Positions 16,695-25,614 of a stretch of DNA of 64,000 bases are shown here, piece by piece. The notes beneath the pieces are model-generated. The model was not told the origin of the DNA, did no database searches, and saw nothing but the letters and a program-made list of their open reading frames with translations. The position numbers and the translations under genes were made by a program. The first letter of the stretch is position 1. Each line of letters starts with the position of its first letter. The stretch covers positions 1-64,000 of the forward strand of contig CAJMSQ010000002.1 in NCBI GenBank assembly GCA_905216095.1, given 5' to 3'. Source of the DNA: an uncultured bacterium (GTDB lineage Bacteria; Bacteroidota; Bacteroidia; Bacteroidales; Bacteroidaceae).

Positions 16695-18401
16695 ATGAAG
16701 AAAAACATTACCATCAATCTGTTCGGAGTCCTTTATGCCATCGACGAGGATGCTTACGAACTGCTCAAGAAATATGAAGAGAACATGCGCGCCTATTTCA
16801 GCCGTAAGGAAGGGGGCGCGGAGATTGCCGACGACATAGAAAACCGCGTGGCGGAGCTGTTTGCCGAGCTGAAGGCCGCCGGTGTGGAGGCTGTAACCAT
16901 AGAAAACGTCGAGGACATCATACGTCGTATCGGCAATCCCGAGGAAATGGACGACGACATGGCGGACACCGCCGAGACTGCCGCCGAGCCCGGTGTGGAA
17001 GATGCCGGCCGTGAAGTGCGGGGCGACGTCTGGGAGCGGATGCGCCGCTGGTGGAACGGGCGGAAACTCTACCGCGATTCCGAGGATGTCATGGTCGGCG
17101 GCGTCATGTCGGGCCTGTGCCGCTGTTTCGGCGGTTCCGACCCGCTTCCCTGGCGTATCGGTATGGTGTTGCTGACGATTTGTTCATTCTATACCTTTGC
17201 CATCATTTACTTGGTGCTGTGGGCGTTCCTGCCACAAGCACGGACCGCCGAGGACAAGCTGCGGATGCAGGGCCGTCCCGTGAACCCCGGAACCATCAAC
17301 GAGGAACTTATGCGCAACGTGAACCGCGGAGAGAGGTCCTATGTCGGCACGCAGACGGCGCAGAGTGCCCGCGGATGTCTGAGCACATTGCTTTCGCTCG
17401 TGCTTTTCTGTGCAAAGCTGTTGGTTTTGGTGACGCTCGGCCTTTTCTTCTTCATGTTGCTCGGCTGCCTGGCTGTGGTACTCTTCGGCGTGTTCAACGG
17501 GATAGGTACGCTTGTCGATATCAACGTTGTCGATGGCTGGGCGGTTGAGGTCTTGCAGGCCGTACCCGGCATCGGCTGGAAGCTGACTGCGCTGTGTCTG
17601 TCCGGGCTGATAGTGCTGGGCATCCTCATGGGCGTGTTGATTAACCGCCTTCTGCACCGACCCACGCCCGGTCCGGCCTCGGCTGCGCGGCGGTTCACGT
17701 TCGTTGCCGTGTGGCTGACCGCGCTGGTCGTGACGATAGTGATGTCGGTGTTCCTTGTACTCGGCATTCAGAGTGAGGAACGGCGCATCGAGCGCGAGCA
17801 CAATACCGTGAACGGGATATATCTGTCGCAGTACAACCGGAGTATCCTGCAGGAGAACGGCTGGAATCTGTTGCAATACGAGAATTGCGACGAAAGGCAT
17901 AGCTTTTACGACTTACAAACCTTCGTGCCGGGCGAAAACTGGCGCTATATGGACGTGCGCAAGCGCCTCGGAGACCGTGCCATGAAGTTCCAAGTGGAGC
18001 GTCGGGTGGACATGCCGGCCGGCAAGTACTGTGTCGAGGCACTGGGCTGGGCAAACGGGAACGGCTGTTGCCTTTATCTGAAGTCGCGTGACGCGAAAGA
18101 GGAACGCCCGGCCATAGGAGAGGTGCCCGTGGGTATCGACCTGAAAGGAAATGTCGCCCGCATGACGCTGGCCGAAGGCCGTTTGGCGGCTTGTTTCGCC
18201 AATGTACCCGATTCTGCCACGTGGGAAGAGGTGAAACGGAACGCCGGGGAGTGGAACTTAGTGCGCACTGACACGCTGCGACATGCGGGCGGTGCGCTGA
18301 AGTATGGCATCTCGAACGATGTGAAAGTCACTTCGCGGCCCTGGAACGGCACGCACCTGAAAGTGGCGGCGGTGCAGTTGCGCCGTGTGGGCGACCTGTG
18401 A
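16695..18401 (+). CDS. PspC domain membrane protein
   Basis: 568-residue inner-membrane protein. Residues 1-85 form an acidic cytoplasmic region resembling the N-terminal part of Bacteroidales PspC proteins. A PspC domain follows (about 122-178: KLYRDSEDVMVGGVMSGLC... LPWRIGMVLL), with its membrane helix. Three more membrane helices lie between about 230 and 360. The C-terminal 190 residues contain no helix and are probably extracytoplasmic. It is co-transcribed with the PadR gene, which suggests an envelope-stress or membrane-state response. The precise role is unknown. No unusual ribosome site is seen. Confidence 0.85.
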   Translation: MKKNITINLFGVLYAIDEDAYELLKKYEENMRAYFSRKEGGAEIADDIENRVAELFAELKAAGVEAVTIENVEDIIRRIGNPEEMDDDMADTAETAAEPGVEDAGREVRGDVWERMRRWWNGRKLYRDSEDVMVGGVMSGLCRCFGGSDPLPWRIGMVLLTICSFYTFAIIYLVLWAFLPQARTAEDKLRMQGRPVNPGTINEELMRNVNRGERSYVGTQTAQSARGCLSTLLSLVLFCAKLLVLVTLGLFFFMLLGCLAVVLFGVFNGIGTLVDINVVDGWAVEVLQAVPGIGWKLTALCLSGLIVLGILMGVLINRLLHRPTPGPASAARRFTFVAVWLTALVVTIVMSVFLVLGIQSEERRIEREHNTVNGIYLSQYNRSILQENGWNLLQYENCDERHSFYDLQTFVPGENWRYMDVRKRLGDRAMKFQVERRVDMPAGKYCVEALGWANGNGCCLYLKSRDAKEERPAIGEVPVGIDLKGNVARMTLAEGRLAACFANVPDSATWEEVKRNAGEWNLVRTDTLRHAGGALKYGISNDVKVTSRPWNGTHLKVAAVQLRRVGDL

Positions 18402-18479
18402 GCTGCAGCCCTGCGGCAGGTGTGCCTGTCTGCAGGGACGGAAACAAGCAGATATTAAGTGAAACGTTTGTAGATAGGC

Positions 18480-18516
18480 GAATGCGCTGTCCGAATCTGA
18501 GCCGGACAGCGCATTC
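18480..18516. terminator. Bidirectional terminator between pspC and cdsA
   Basis: A 14-bp perfect stem (GAATGCGCTGTCCG and its complement) with a 9-nt loop lies between two convergent genes. T-rich sequence follows on the plus strand. Confidence 0.7.
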
Positions 18517-18601
18517 CCGTGGTTTCTTTTCCCTTTTTCTTTATAAAAATCTTCTTGCCTATATATAATATGGTGTACCCGCCATGTCGTGGCGCGGCAG
18601 A

Positions 18602-19447
18602 CTATGCGCCGAGCAGCCAGAAGTAGAGTACGGCGGCGGGGATGGCCAGCAGCGACGAATCGAAACGGTCGAGCATCCCGCCATGTCCCGGCAGAATGTT
18701 TCCGCTGTCCTTGATGCCGAGTTGCCGCTTGAGGAGACTTTCCACCAGGTCGCCCCAAGTGCCGGCCACGCATACGGTCAGCGCGAGTCCGAGCCATTGC
18801 GGCAACGTCATCCTGTCGGGGAAGAAATGCCAAAGCAGGGCACCGACCAGCAGGCACAGCACGCCGCCGCCGATACTTCCCACCCACGATTTGTTAGGCG
18901 AGATACGTTCGAACAGCTTTGCCGGGAATTTTTTATGAAGTGCGCTTCCGCAGAGATAGGCCCCCGTGTCGTTCGTCCAGAGGAAGATGAAAATCGACAA
19001 AGGATAGACCCATTCGTAACGGACAAAGTTCTGCATCGCGTCATACCGGAACGCCAGTACGGACAGCAGGGCGAAAGGCAGCGCTATATATAATTGCGAG
19101 GCGAACGCATACGCCCAGTTCTTCAGCGGGTCGGCCTGTTTGCGGTAGAGTTCGCTCACCAAGAGATACACAAGCGTCAGTAAGTAAGGAATGAAGTCGC
19201 GGGGAGCGAGCAGTTCCATGCAGAAACCGCTGATGCAAAGGAAGAGAAAAACGCCTGCCGCCGTGTTGATGAAACGGTTCACGGACGCACCGGCGTGTTC
19301 GTTCACGAGTGTGGAAAATTCCCACACGCCCAGCGCCGTTACCAGTCCGAACAGGACGGTGAAACTCAGCGGAGAGGCAACGATACCCCCCACTAAAGCC
19401 GCGACAAAGAGCGTTCCCGTCAGTCCGCGCAGTATCATGTTATTCAT
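18602..19447 (-). CDS. cdsA: Phosphatidate cytidylyltransferase
   Basis: Makes CDP-diacylglycerol from phosphatidic acid and CTP for phospholipid synthesis; integral inner-membrane enzyme. About 281 residues with roughly eight membrane helices. Near the C-terminus it has the family signature, seen as SLLKRQLGIKDSGN followed by LPGHGGMLDRFDS. The start MNNM at 19447 overlaps the ftsH stop codon (ATGAATAA); MILRG at 19438, 2 bp after that stop, is an alternative. The translationally coupled arrangement rsfS-ftsH-cdsA is typical of Bacteroidetes. Confidence 0.92.
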   Translation of the reverse strand: MNNMILRGLTGTLFVAALVGGIVASPLSFTVLFGLVTALGVWEFSTLVNEHAGASVNRFINTAAGVFLFLCISGFCMELLAPRDFIPYLLTLVYLLVSELYRKQADPLKNWAYAFASQLYIALPFALLSVLAFRYDAMQNFVRYEWVYPLSIFIFLWTNDTGAYLCGSALHKKFPAKLFERISPNKSWVGSIGGGVLCLLVGALLWHFFPDRMTLPQWLGLALTVCVAGTWGDLVESLLKRQLGIKDSGNILPGHGGMLDRFDSSLLAIPAAVLYFWLLGA

Positions 19448-21467
19448 GGCCCGTAGTCTGTTGGGGCATTTCTGCCGGTTGCACATTGTTATCCTTGTCT
19501 CCGCCGTCCGCGTCGGCGGGTCCGTCTCCGTCCGCGGGCTTTGCGTCGTCCGTTCCCGCCTGCTGCTCCTCTTCCATCAGCATGTCGGCGCGGCTCTTCC
19601 ACGGGCGTTTGCCGAATATGCGCTCGACGTCTTCGGTGAAGATGACTTCCCGGTCAATTAGCACGCCGGCCAGTTGCGCGTGTTTGTCCGCATTTTCGCG
19701 CAAGATGGCTTTTGCGCGTTCGTACTGTTCGGCAATGAGGCGTTTCACCTCCTCGTCGATGCGTTCGGCCGTCTTTTCGGAGTAAGGTTTGGTGAAGTTG
19801 TATTCCTGGTTATTGTAGTAGCAAAGGTTAGGCAGGTCGTCGCTCATGCCGAGATAGGCCACCATGCCGTAAGCCCGCTTGGTGACGCGCTCCAGGTCGT
19901 TGAGTGCTCCGCTCGAGATGTGGCCTGCGAACAACTCCTCCGCGGCCCGGCCTCCCAGAGTTGCACATATCTCGTCGAGCATCTGCTCTTTGGTCGTGAT
20001 GCTCCGCTCTTCCGGCAGATACCAGGCCGCGCCCAGTGCCTGTCCGCGCGGAACAATGGTCACCTTCACCAGCGGATTGGCGTATTTGAGCAGCCACGAC
20101 ACTGAAGCGTGCCCCGCCTCGTGGAGCGCGATGGTGCGTTTCTCCTCGGCGGTCATCACCTTCGATTTCTTTTCCAGTCCGCCGATGATGCGGTCCACGG
20201 CATCCAGGAAGTCCTGTTTGCCCACCGTCTTGCGGTTATGCCGTGCGGCGATGAGCGCCGCCTCGTTGCAAACGTTGGCTATGTCCGCACCCGAGAAGCC
20301 CGGGGTCTGGCGTGCGAGGAAGTCCACGTCGAGGTCGTCGCCCAGTTTCAGCGGAGCCAAGTGGACGTTGAATATGGCTATGCGTTCCGACAGTTCGGGC
20401 AGGTCCACGTGTATCTGCCGGTCGAAGCGTCCGGCGCGCAGCAACGCGGGGTCAAGTATCTCCACGCGGTTCGTGGCCGCCAGGATGATGACGCCCGAGT
20501 TCGAGCCGAAGCCGTCCATCTCGGTAAGCAGCTGGTTCAGGGTGTTTTCCCGTTCGTCGTTTCCGCCGAATGCGGGATTCTTCCCGCGCGATCGGCCGAC
20601 GGCATCTATCTCGTCGATGAAAATGATGCAGGGTGCCTTTTCCTTGGCCTGGCGGAAAAGGTCGCGTACACGGCTGGCGCCGACACCTACGAACATTTCC
20701 ACGAAGTCCGAGCCGGCCATCGAGAAGAACGGGACGTCGGCTTCGCCCGCCACGGCCTTGGCCAGCAGCGTCTTACCTGTACCCGGAGGACCTACCAGCA
20801 GGGCGCCCTTGGGGATTTTTCCGCCCAGTTCGGTGTATTTGGCAGGATTTTTGAGGAAGTCCACGATTTCCTGTACTTCCTGTTTGGCACCTTCCTGTCC
20901 CGCCACGTCCTTGAAGGTGACGTGCGTGCCGTTTCCTTTCTCGAACAGCCGTGCCTTGCTCTTGCCCACGCCGAATACGCCGTTCGCGCCGCCGCCTGTT
21001 CCGCCGCCCATGCGGCGCATGAAGTAGAACCACAGGCCCACGAGCAGGAAGACGGGCAGCAGGCTGCCGATGAGTCCGGGCAGGAAGTTGCTGGACTCCT
21101 CGTAGGTGACGGGAACGCCGCACGAGTCGATGAAGTCGCCCAGCTTGTCGTTGGGGGCGCACACGGTCGATACGGTCGGATGCTTGCCGGTCTGTTCGGT
21201 GCCCTGCCCGAAGATGCTGCGAATCTTTTCGGGCTTGACCACAAGTCTTGCCTTGCCGTCGGTCTTGTTGATGACGACCTCGGAGGCTACGCCTTCTTTC
21301 ACGTAGCTGCGGAATTGCGTGAAGCTGACTTCCTTGTTGATGCCGTCGGAAGCGTCCTTTCCCTGATAGAGCATGAGCCCGAGCCCGGCTATGATGATGA
21401 TGTAAAGCCAGTTCAGGTTGAAACGCGGCATGTTGTTCTTTTCGTTTTTGTTGTTGTCCATATCCAA
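19440..21467 (-). CDS. ftsH: ATP-dependent zinc metalloprotease FtsH
   Basis: Membrane-bound AAA+ protease that degrades misfolded membrane proteins and regulatory targets; 675 residues. Two membrane helices (about 17-36 and 122-143) flank a periplasmic domain. The AAA domain has Walker A GPPGTGKT (about 228-235), Walker [10 protein letters not shown] and the second region of homology near [20 protein letters not shown]. The zinc site HEAGH is near residue 449. A charged C-terminal tail of about 50 residues is variable. It starts 134 bp downstream of rsfS and is coupled to cdsA. M1 or M3 (21461) could be the start. Confidence 0.95.
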   Translation of the reverse strand: MDMDNNKNEKNNMPRFNLNWLYIIIIAGLGLMLYQGKDASDGINKEVSFTQFRSYVKEGVASEVVINKTDGKARLVVKPEKIRSIFGQGTEQTGKHPTVSTVCAPNDKLGDFIDSCGVPVTYEESSNFLPGLIGSLLPVFLLVGLWFYFMRRMGGGTGGGANGVFGVGKSKARLFEKGNGTHVTFKDVAGQEGAKQEVQEIVDFLKNPAKYTELGGKIPKGALLVGPPGTGKTLLAKAVAGEADVPFFSMAGSDFVEMFVGVGASRVRDLFRQAKEKAPCIIFIDEIDAVGRSRGKNPAFGGNDERENTLNQLLTEMDGFGSNSGVIILAATNRVEILDPALLRAGRFDRQIHVDLPELSERIAIFNVHLAPLKLGDDLDVDFLARQTPGFSGADIANVCNEAALIAARHNRKTVGKQDFLDAVDRIIGGLEKKSKVMTAEEKRTIALHEAGHASVSWLLKYANPLVKVTIVPRGQALGAAWYLPEERSITTKEQMLDEICATLGGRAAEELFAGHISSGALNDLERVTKRAYGMVAYLGMSDDLPNLCYYNNQEYNFTKPYSEKTAERIDEEVKRLIAEQYERAKAILRENADKHAQLAGVLIDREVIFTEDVERIFGKRPWKSRADMLMEEEQQAGTDDAKPADGDGPADADGGDKDNNVQPAEMPQQTTGHE

Positions 21468-21601
21468 GATGGCTGATGCTTGTTCTTCGACGGTGCAGGT
21501 CCTGCCTGCCGCCGTCCGTTTCGTGATGTGGGGGAAAACCTGTCCCGCCTGTGTGGCGGCCGTCCGGGCCTGTTATGCCCCTGCCGCCGTCCGTTCGGCG
21601 G

Positions 21602-21961
21602 TCAGTCGAGGTCGGGGATTTCTTTCAGCCCCGCGTCTTCCCACAGGTGCTCGATGTCGTAATGTTCGCGGGCGTCGGGCACGAAGATGTGCACCATCAC
21701 CGTGCCGTAGTCCATGGCCACCCACAGGGCGTTGTCCATTCCCGCCACGGCAGCCGGCTTCTCGCCGCGCTCCTTGCGGGCAAAGTCGCCCACGGATTCG
21801 GCTATTGCGCCCACCTGCTGCGGGGAGCCGCCGCTGCACACCACGAAGTATTCGCAAGGTGCGGTGGCGATGCTTCGCAAGTCGGCGACGACGATGCCGC
21901 GCCCTTTCTTTTCCTGTATTCCGTCGATGACGGACTGTACCAAGTCTGTTGTTTTGCTCAT
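21602..21961 (-). CDS. rsfS: Ribosomal silencing factor RsfS
   Basis: 119-residue protein of the RsfS/Iojap (DUF143) family. It binds ribosomal protein uL14 and blocks joining of the ribosomal subunits when nutrients are scarce. Family features are VADLRSIATAPCEYFVVCSGGSPQQVGAIAE near the centre and GTVMVHIFVPDAREHYDIEHLW at the C-terminus. It heads the rsfS-ftsH-cdsA operon. A TAACTTTG -7 box (21990-21997) and the CACCTATATATA word (21966-21979) precede the ATG. Confidence 0.92.
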   Translation of the reverse strand: MSKTTDLVQSVIDGIQEKKGRGIVVADLRSIATAPCEYFVVCSGGSPQQVGAIAESVGDFARKERGEKPAAVAGMDNALWVAMDYGTVMVHIFVPDAREHYDIEHLWEDAGLKEIPDLD

Positions 21962-21965
21962 TAAT

Positions 21966-21997
21966 GATATATATAGGTGAAAATCTCTGCAAAGTTA
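21966..21997 (-). promoter_or_regulatory. rsfS -7 box and CACCTATATATA leader motif
   Basis: TAACTTTG at 21990-21997 and CACCTATATATATC at 21966-21979 on the minus strand. The motif ends 4 bp before the ATG. No clear TTG 19-20 bp upstream. Confidence 0.5.
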
Positions 21998-22184
21998 AAA
22001 TGATTTCTCCGATATATGGCCGCACCGGCTCTAAATGTATGCCGTTTTTTTGATTTTTAGGGAATTTTCGGGATAGTTTTTCCCGTGCGCCGGTCCTTTC
22101 CTGTTTTGCCCGAGCCCGGTGTGATGTTGTCGGGATGCCGTGTACGCGCGACAATCATATTGCGGTTTTAACACTTGCCTTGCG

Positions 22185-22443
22185 GCGATTTAACAATTCT
22201 TGCTTTCGGGCGGAAAATGTATTATCTTTGTACTGCGAAAGCGCGGGGACGGCCTCAGACCGTCCCTTTTTCGTATTCGTAGGCCCGTTCCGGGGAGAAA
22301 CCGGCCCTATTTTAGAATTTCCTACATGGCTTGTAGGAAAAAATACATGGCTTATAGTGTTTCCCGTCCCTGCATGTAGGGAAAACCACAAGCCATGTAC
22401 GCACCGCTGAAAAGTGCAGAAAAGTTAAAAATGTTAATGTCGG
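22185..22443 (+). repeat. Intergenic element copy C (259 bp, subfamily 1)
   Basis: GCGATTTAACA start, TTG-N20-TATCTTTG promoter, GGGACGG...CCGTCCC hairpin plus T5, TACATGGCTTGTAGG-type palindromes, GTTAATGTCGG end. Directly upstream (22160-22180) is a second partial copy of the 5' end, ATTGCGGTTTTAACACTTGC. It lies between rsfS (start) and topB (end), opposite to both. The rest of 21962-22548 holds the rsfS promoter only. Confidence 0.85.
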
Positions 22444-22548
22444 GTGCCGGATGTCCGTTCCCGGCCGCTCCTTGTGCCGGTCTGCGCCGGCGTGTTAGGC
22501 GTGTCCCGTCCTTTGGATGTCCGGTGAGGGGGACGGGAAGTATGTCCG

Positions 22549-24645
22549 TCATTTCTTGAAAGGCTTGCGCCAGGCGCAGCCCTCTTTCCACCGCGAGCAG
22601 CCGTAGGCCGTTTTCCCCTTGATGACCTTGCCCTGTCCGCATTCGGGGCACACGCTGCCCGCACGTATGCGCCTGGGCCGGTCGGGCTGTTGGGCCGGTG
22701 CTTCGGTGGCGGCGCGCAACTTGGGCGGAAGCGCCGCTTTCGGGTCGGTCTGTGCCGTGACGCGGCGGCTTTCGTTGTCCGAAAGCACCTGCCGGACGAG
22801 GTCCGTCACCATCGACTTCAGTTCTTCGATGAACTGTGCGGGCGCATACGTCCTTTTTTCTATCTCGCGCAGTTTCTTTTCCCACCGGCCCGTGAGTTCC
22901 GCGCTCTTCAGCAGTTCCTCCTTGATGAGCCCGATGAGTTCCGTTCCCGTCGCCGTCGGGACGAGCGCCTTGCGCTGCCGGCGTACATATCCGCGGCGGA
23001 AGAGCGTCTCGATGATGGCGGCGCGCGTGGACGGGCGTCCGATGCCGTTTTCCTTCATGGCGTCGCGCAGTTCCTCGTCTTCGACGGTCTTGCCCGCCGT
23101 TTCCATGGCGCGCAGCAGGGTAGCCTCGGTGTACGGCTTGGGCGGTTGTGTCATCTTCTGGGCCAGTCCGGGCTCGTGCGGCCCGCTTTCTCCCTCGCTG
23201 AAGGCGGGCAGGGTGCGTTCTTCGGCCTCTTCGGCGCGCCGTTCGCGGGATGCGTCGTCGTCATGGGCCGCCGCCTGCCACAGGCTGCGCCATCCGGGCT
23301 CGATAATCTGCTTGCCGCTCACCTTGAACGTCACGTCGTCGGCGCGGCCCAGTACGGTGGTCGTCGCAAAACGGCAGTCGGGATAGAAAATGCCGATGAA
23401 GCGGCGCGCCACGAGGTCGTAGACGTTCCGTTCCGTGTCGGTCAGCGTGGCGGGCGGCACTCCCGTCGGTATGATGGCGTGGTGGTCGGTCACTTTCGAG
23501 GAGTCGAACACCTTTTTGCGCTTCGGCAGTTGCGTGCCCCGCAGCGGCTGCAGCATAGGCCCGTATTGCCCGCTGATTCCGTTGAGGATGTTTTTGCACT
23601 TCGGGTAGATGTCGTCGCTCAGGTAGGTGGTATCGACGCGCGGGTAGGTGGTCACTTTTTTCTCGTAGAGGCTCTGTATGAACTGCAAGGTCTGTTCGGC
23701 CGAGTATCCGAACTTCCGGTTGCACTCCACCTGCAGGGAAGTCAGGTCGAACAGGCGGGGCGGCGCTTCCGTGCCGTTCTTCCGCTCCACCGAGGTGACG
23801 GTGAAGGGCGCGTTCCTGATGCGTTCGAGCGCGGCAAGTCCCTCCTGCTCCGTCGCGAAAGCGTTGCGGCGGTCGTTTTGTGCCGTCGGCGTTTTTTCCG
23901 GGCCTGCGGCCTCGCTTTCGTCATTGCCGGGACGGGCGTTGCGTGCCTGGGCGGTGAATGTCGTTTCGCGGTAGACGGTTGTCAGTACCCAGTAGGGCTC
24001 GGGGCGGAAGTGGTCTATTTCGTGCTGCCGGTGCACGATAAGCGCCAGTGTCGGCGTCTGTACGCGGCCTATGGACAGGGGAGCGGCCCCTTTGCCCTGT
24101 TGTCCGTACTTCAGGGTGTACAGCCGTGTGGCGTTCATGCCCAGCAGCCAGTCGCCGATGGCGCGGCAGAGCCCCGCTTCGTAGAGCGGCTTGTAGTCGG
24201 TCTGCGGTTTGAGGTTGGCGAACCCCTCGCGGATGGCTTCTTCCGTGAGCGACGAAATCCAGAGCCGCTGCACGGGACATCTGGCCCCCGCCTTCTGCAT
24301 CACCCACCGCTGGATGAGCTCGCCTTCCTGCCCGGCATCGCCGCAGTTCACTATGCCGTCGGCTTTCTGCATGAGGCCCTGTATGATGGAGAACTGGCGT
24401 TCGATGCCCTTGTCCTGCTTCAGGCGGATGCCGAAACGGGGCGGAATCATCGGCAATGCCCCGAGCGACCACCTTTTCCAGCCCGGGGTGTAGTCTTCCG
24501 GGTATTTCAGTTCGCACAGGTGGCCGAACGTCCATGTAACTTGGTAACCGTTACCTTCGATGTAGCCTTCGTGGCTTTCGGTTGCGCCGAGCAGGCGGGC
24601 GATGTCGCGGGCTACGCTGGGTTTTTCGGCAATGCAGACAATCAT
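22549..24645 (-). CDS. topB: DNA topoisomerase III
   Basis: Type IA topoisomerase of 698 residues that passes and decatenates single strands. It has an N-terminal TOPRIM domain (AEKPSVARDIARLLGA; later NCGDAGQEGELIQRW), a catalytic tyrosine in VTTYPRVDTTYLS near residue 332, and helical gate domains. One C-terminal zinc-ribbon-like motif (CPECGQGK...GCSRWKEGCAW) ends the protein. In Bacteroidales several topB-like copies are common, some on mobile elements; here the flanks look chromosomal. Its ATG overlaps the stop of the upstream ABC ATPase gene by 4 bp (ATGA), so translation is coupled. Confidence 0.92.
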   Translation of the reverse strand: MIVCIAEKPSVARDIARLLGATESHEGYIEGNGYQVTWTFGHLCELKYPEDYTPGWKRWSLGALPMIPPRFGIRLKQDKGIERQFSIIQGLMQKADGIVNCGDAGQEGELIQRWVMQKAGARCPVQRLWISSLTEEAIREGFANLKPQTDYKPLYEAGLCRAIGDWLLGMNATRLYTLKYGQQGKGAAPLSIGRVQTPTLALIVHRQHEIDHFRPEPYWVLTTVYRETTFTAQARNARPGNDESEAAGPEKTPTAQNDRRNAFATEQEGLAALERIRNAPFTVTSVERKNGTEAPPRLFDLTSLQVECNRKFGYSAEQTLQFIQSLYEKKVTTYPRVDTTYLSDDIYPKCKNILNGISGQYGPMLQPLRGTQLPKRKKVFDSSKVTDHHAIIPTGVPPATLTDTERNVYDLVARRFIGIFYPDCRFATTTVLGRADDVTFKVSGKQIIEPGWRSLWQAAAHDDDASRERRAEEAEERTLPAFSEGESGPHEPGLAQKMTQPPKPYTEATLLRAMETAGKTVEDEELRDAMKENGIGRPSTRAAIIETLFRRGYVRRQRKALVPTATGTELIGLIKEELLKSAELTGRWEKKLREIEKRTYAPAQFIEELKSMVTDLVRQVLSDNESRRVTAQTDPKAALPPKLRAATEAPAQQPDRPRRIRAGSVCPECGQGKVIKGKTAYGCSRWKEGCAWRKPFKK

Positions 24646-25454
24646 AGGCTGGATGTGGTAAGGGGAGAATGGTGGGATGAGAGTGAGAAACGCAGGGTGC
24701 GGCTGTCAAAGGTGACGCCCTCCGTGCCGAAAAGGCGTTCTATGCAGCCCGCTTCGGCCAGTTGGCGCGGCGAGCCCTGACGCAGGCCTTCGTGTGACAG
24801 CAGCCAGACGTTGCCGACCGTGCTGAAGGTCAGTTCAAGGTCGTGTGTGGAAATCAGAATGGTCTTTCCGTGTTGCTCCGCCAGGCTGCCGAGCAGGCGC
24901 AACATGCCGATGCGTCCGGGAAAGTCGAGGAAGGCCGTCGGTTCGTCCAGCAGAATGACGGGTGTCTGCTGTGCCAGGGCCTTGGCCACCATGATGCGGC
25001 CGCGCTCGCCGTCGCTCAGGTCGGCCACGCGGCGGTCGGCCAGTGCCGAGGCGGCGGTGACGTCGAACGCCTCGGCCACAATTTCGCGGTCGGCCGCCGA
25101 CAGCCTGCCGCCGAACCCCGTGTAGGGCATCCGGCCCATGCTTACGACGTCGCGGGCCGTGAGGGCGTCCGACTCGGGCCGCGCGGTGAGCACCACGGCC
25201 ACCGTCTGCGCCAGCGTACGCGGCGTGTAGTCGCGCAAGGGCCGCCCCATCCACGCCACTTCGCCCGCTATCGGCGGCTGCAGGCCGGCCAGCGTGCGCA
25301 GCAAGGTGCTTTTGCCCGTTCCGTTCGGGCCTACGAGTGCCGTCAGCGAGGCACGCGGCAGTGTGCCGCACAGGTCTTGCGACACCGCACGGCGTTTTCC
25401 GCCGGAGCGATAGCCCGTCGAGAGGTGCCGGATATGGAGTACGTTTTCTTTCAC
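24642..25454 (-). CDS. Iron-siderophore/cobalamin-type ABC ATPase (FecE/BtuD-like), without permease
   Basis: ATP-binding subunit of 270 residues resembling importers of iron complexes or B12. It has Walker A GPNGTGKST (about residues 42-50), a signature LSDGERGR (the usual G replaced by D in SGGE), Walker B VILLDEPTAFLD and switch histidine STHDLE. The start is GTG at 25454, only 4 bp after the TACCTTTG box of a perfect promoter, so the transcript may be leaderless. No permease or binding protein gene is adjacent; the next gene, topB, overlaps its end. Its partners must be encoded elsewhere or lost. Confidence 0.85.
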   Translation of the reverse strand: MKENVLHIRHLSTGYRSGGKRRAVSQDLCGTLPRASLTALVGPNGTGKSTLLRTLAGLQPPIAGEVAWMGRPLRDYTPRTLAQTVAVVLTARPESDALTARDVVSMGRMPYTGFGGRLSAADREIVAEAFDVTAASALADRRVADLSDGERGRIMVAKALAQQTPVILLDEPTAFLDFPGRIGMLRLLGSLAEQHGKTILISTHDLELTFSTVGNVWLLSHEGLRQGSPRQLAEAGCIERLFGTEGVTFDSRTLRFSLSSHHSPLTTSSL

Positions 25455-25458
25455 GCTG

Positions 25459-25489
25459 CAAAGGTACTTCCTTTTTGCGATACCGCCAA
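25459..25489 (-). promoter_or_regulatory. Promoter of the ABC ATPase-topB operon
   Basis: TTG (25487-25489), 20 bp, TACCTTTG (25459-25466) on the minus strand, ending 4 bp before the GTG start codon. Confidence 0.75.
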
Positions 25490-25557
25490 GCCGGCCGCCT
25501 GTGTCACTTTTTTTCAGAATATGCGCAAAGCGGCGGGTGCGTGTTCCGTTTTTTTCT

Positions 25558-25565
25558 TAACTTTG
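25558..25565 (+). promoter_or_regulatory. -7 box for the carboxyltransferase operon
   Basis: TAACTTTG on the plus strand, 49 bp before the ATG at 25615. No good TTG at the usual distance. Confidence 0.5.
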
Positions 25566-25614
25566 CCTCGTATAAATTAATGTACGATTAAGCATTTCAT
25601 AAACAGACATAACA

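Noticed and set aside
22549-24645. topB as the marker of a conjugative element
   Set aside because: No relaxase, integrase, tra genes or att sites nearby; neighbours are housekeeping genes.
22690-24780. 696-codon plus-strand frame antisense to topB
   Set aside because: Shadow of topB; no domain, and it crosses into the ABC ATPase gene.
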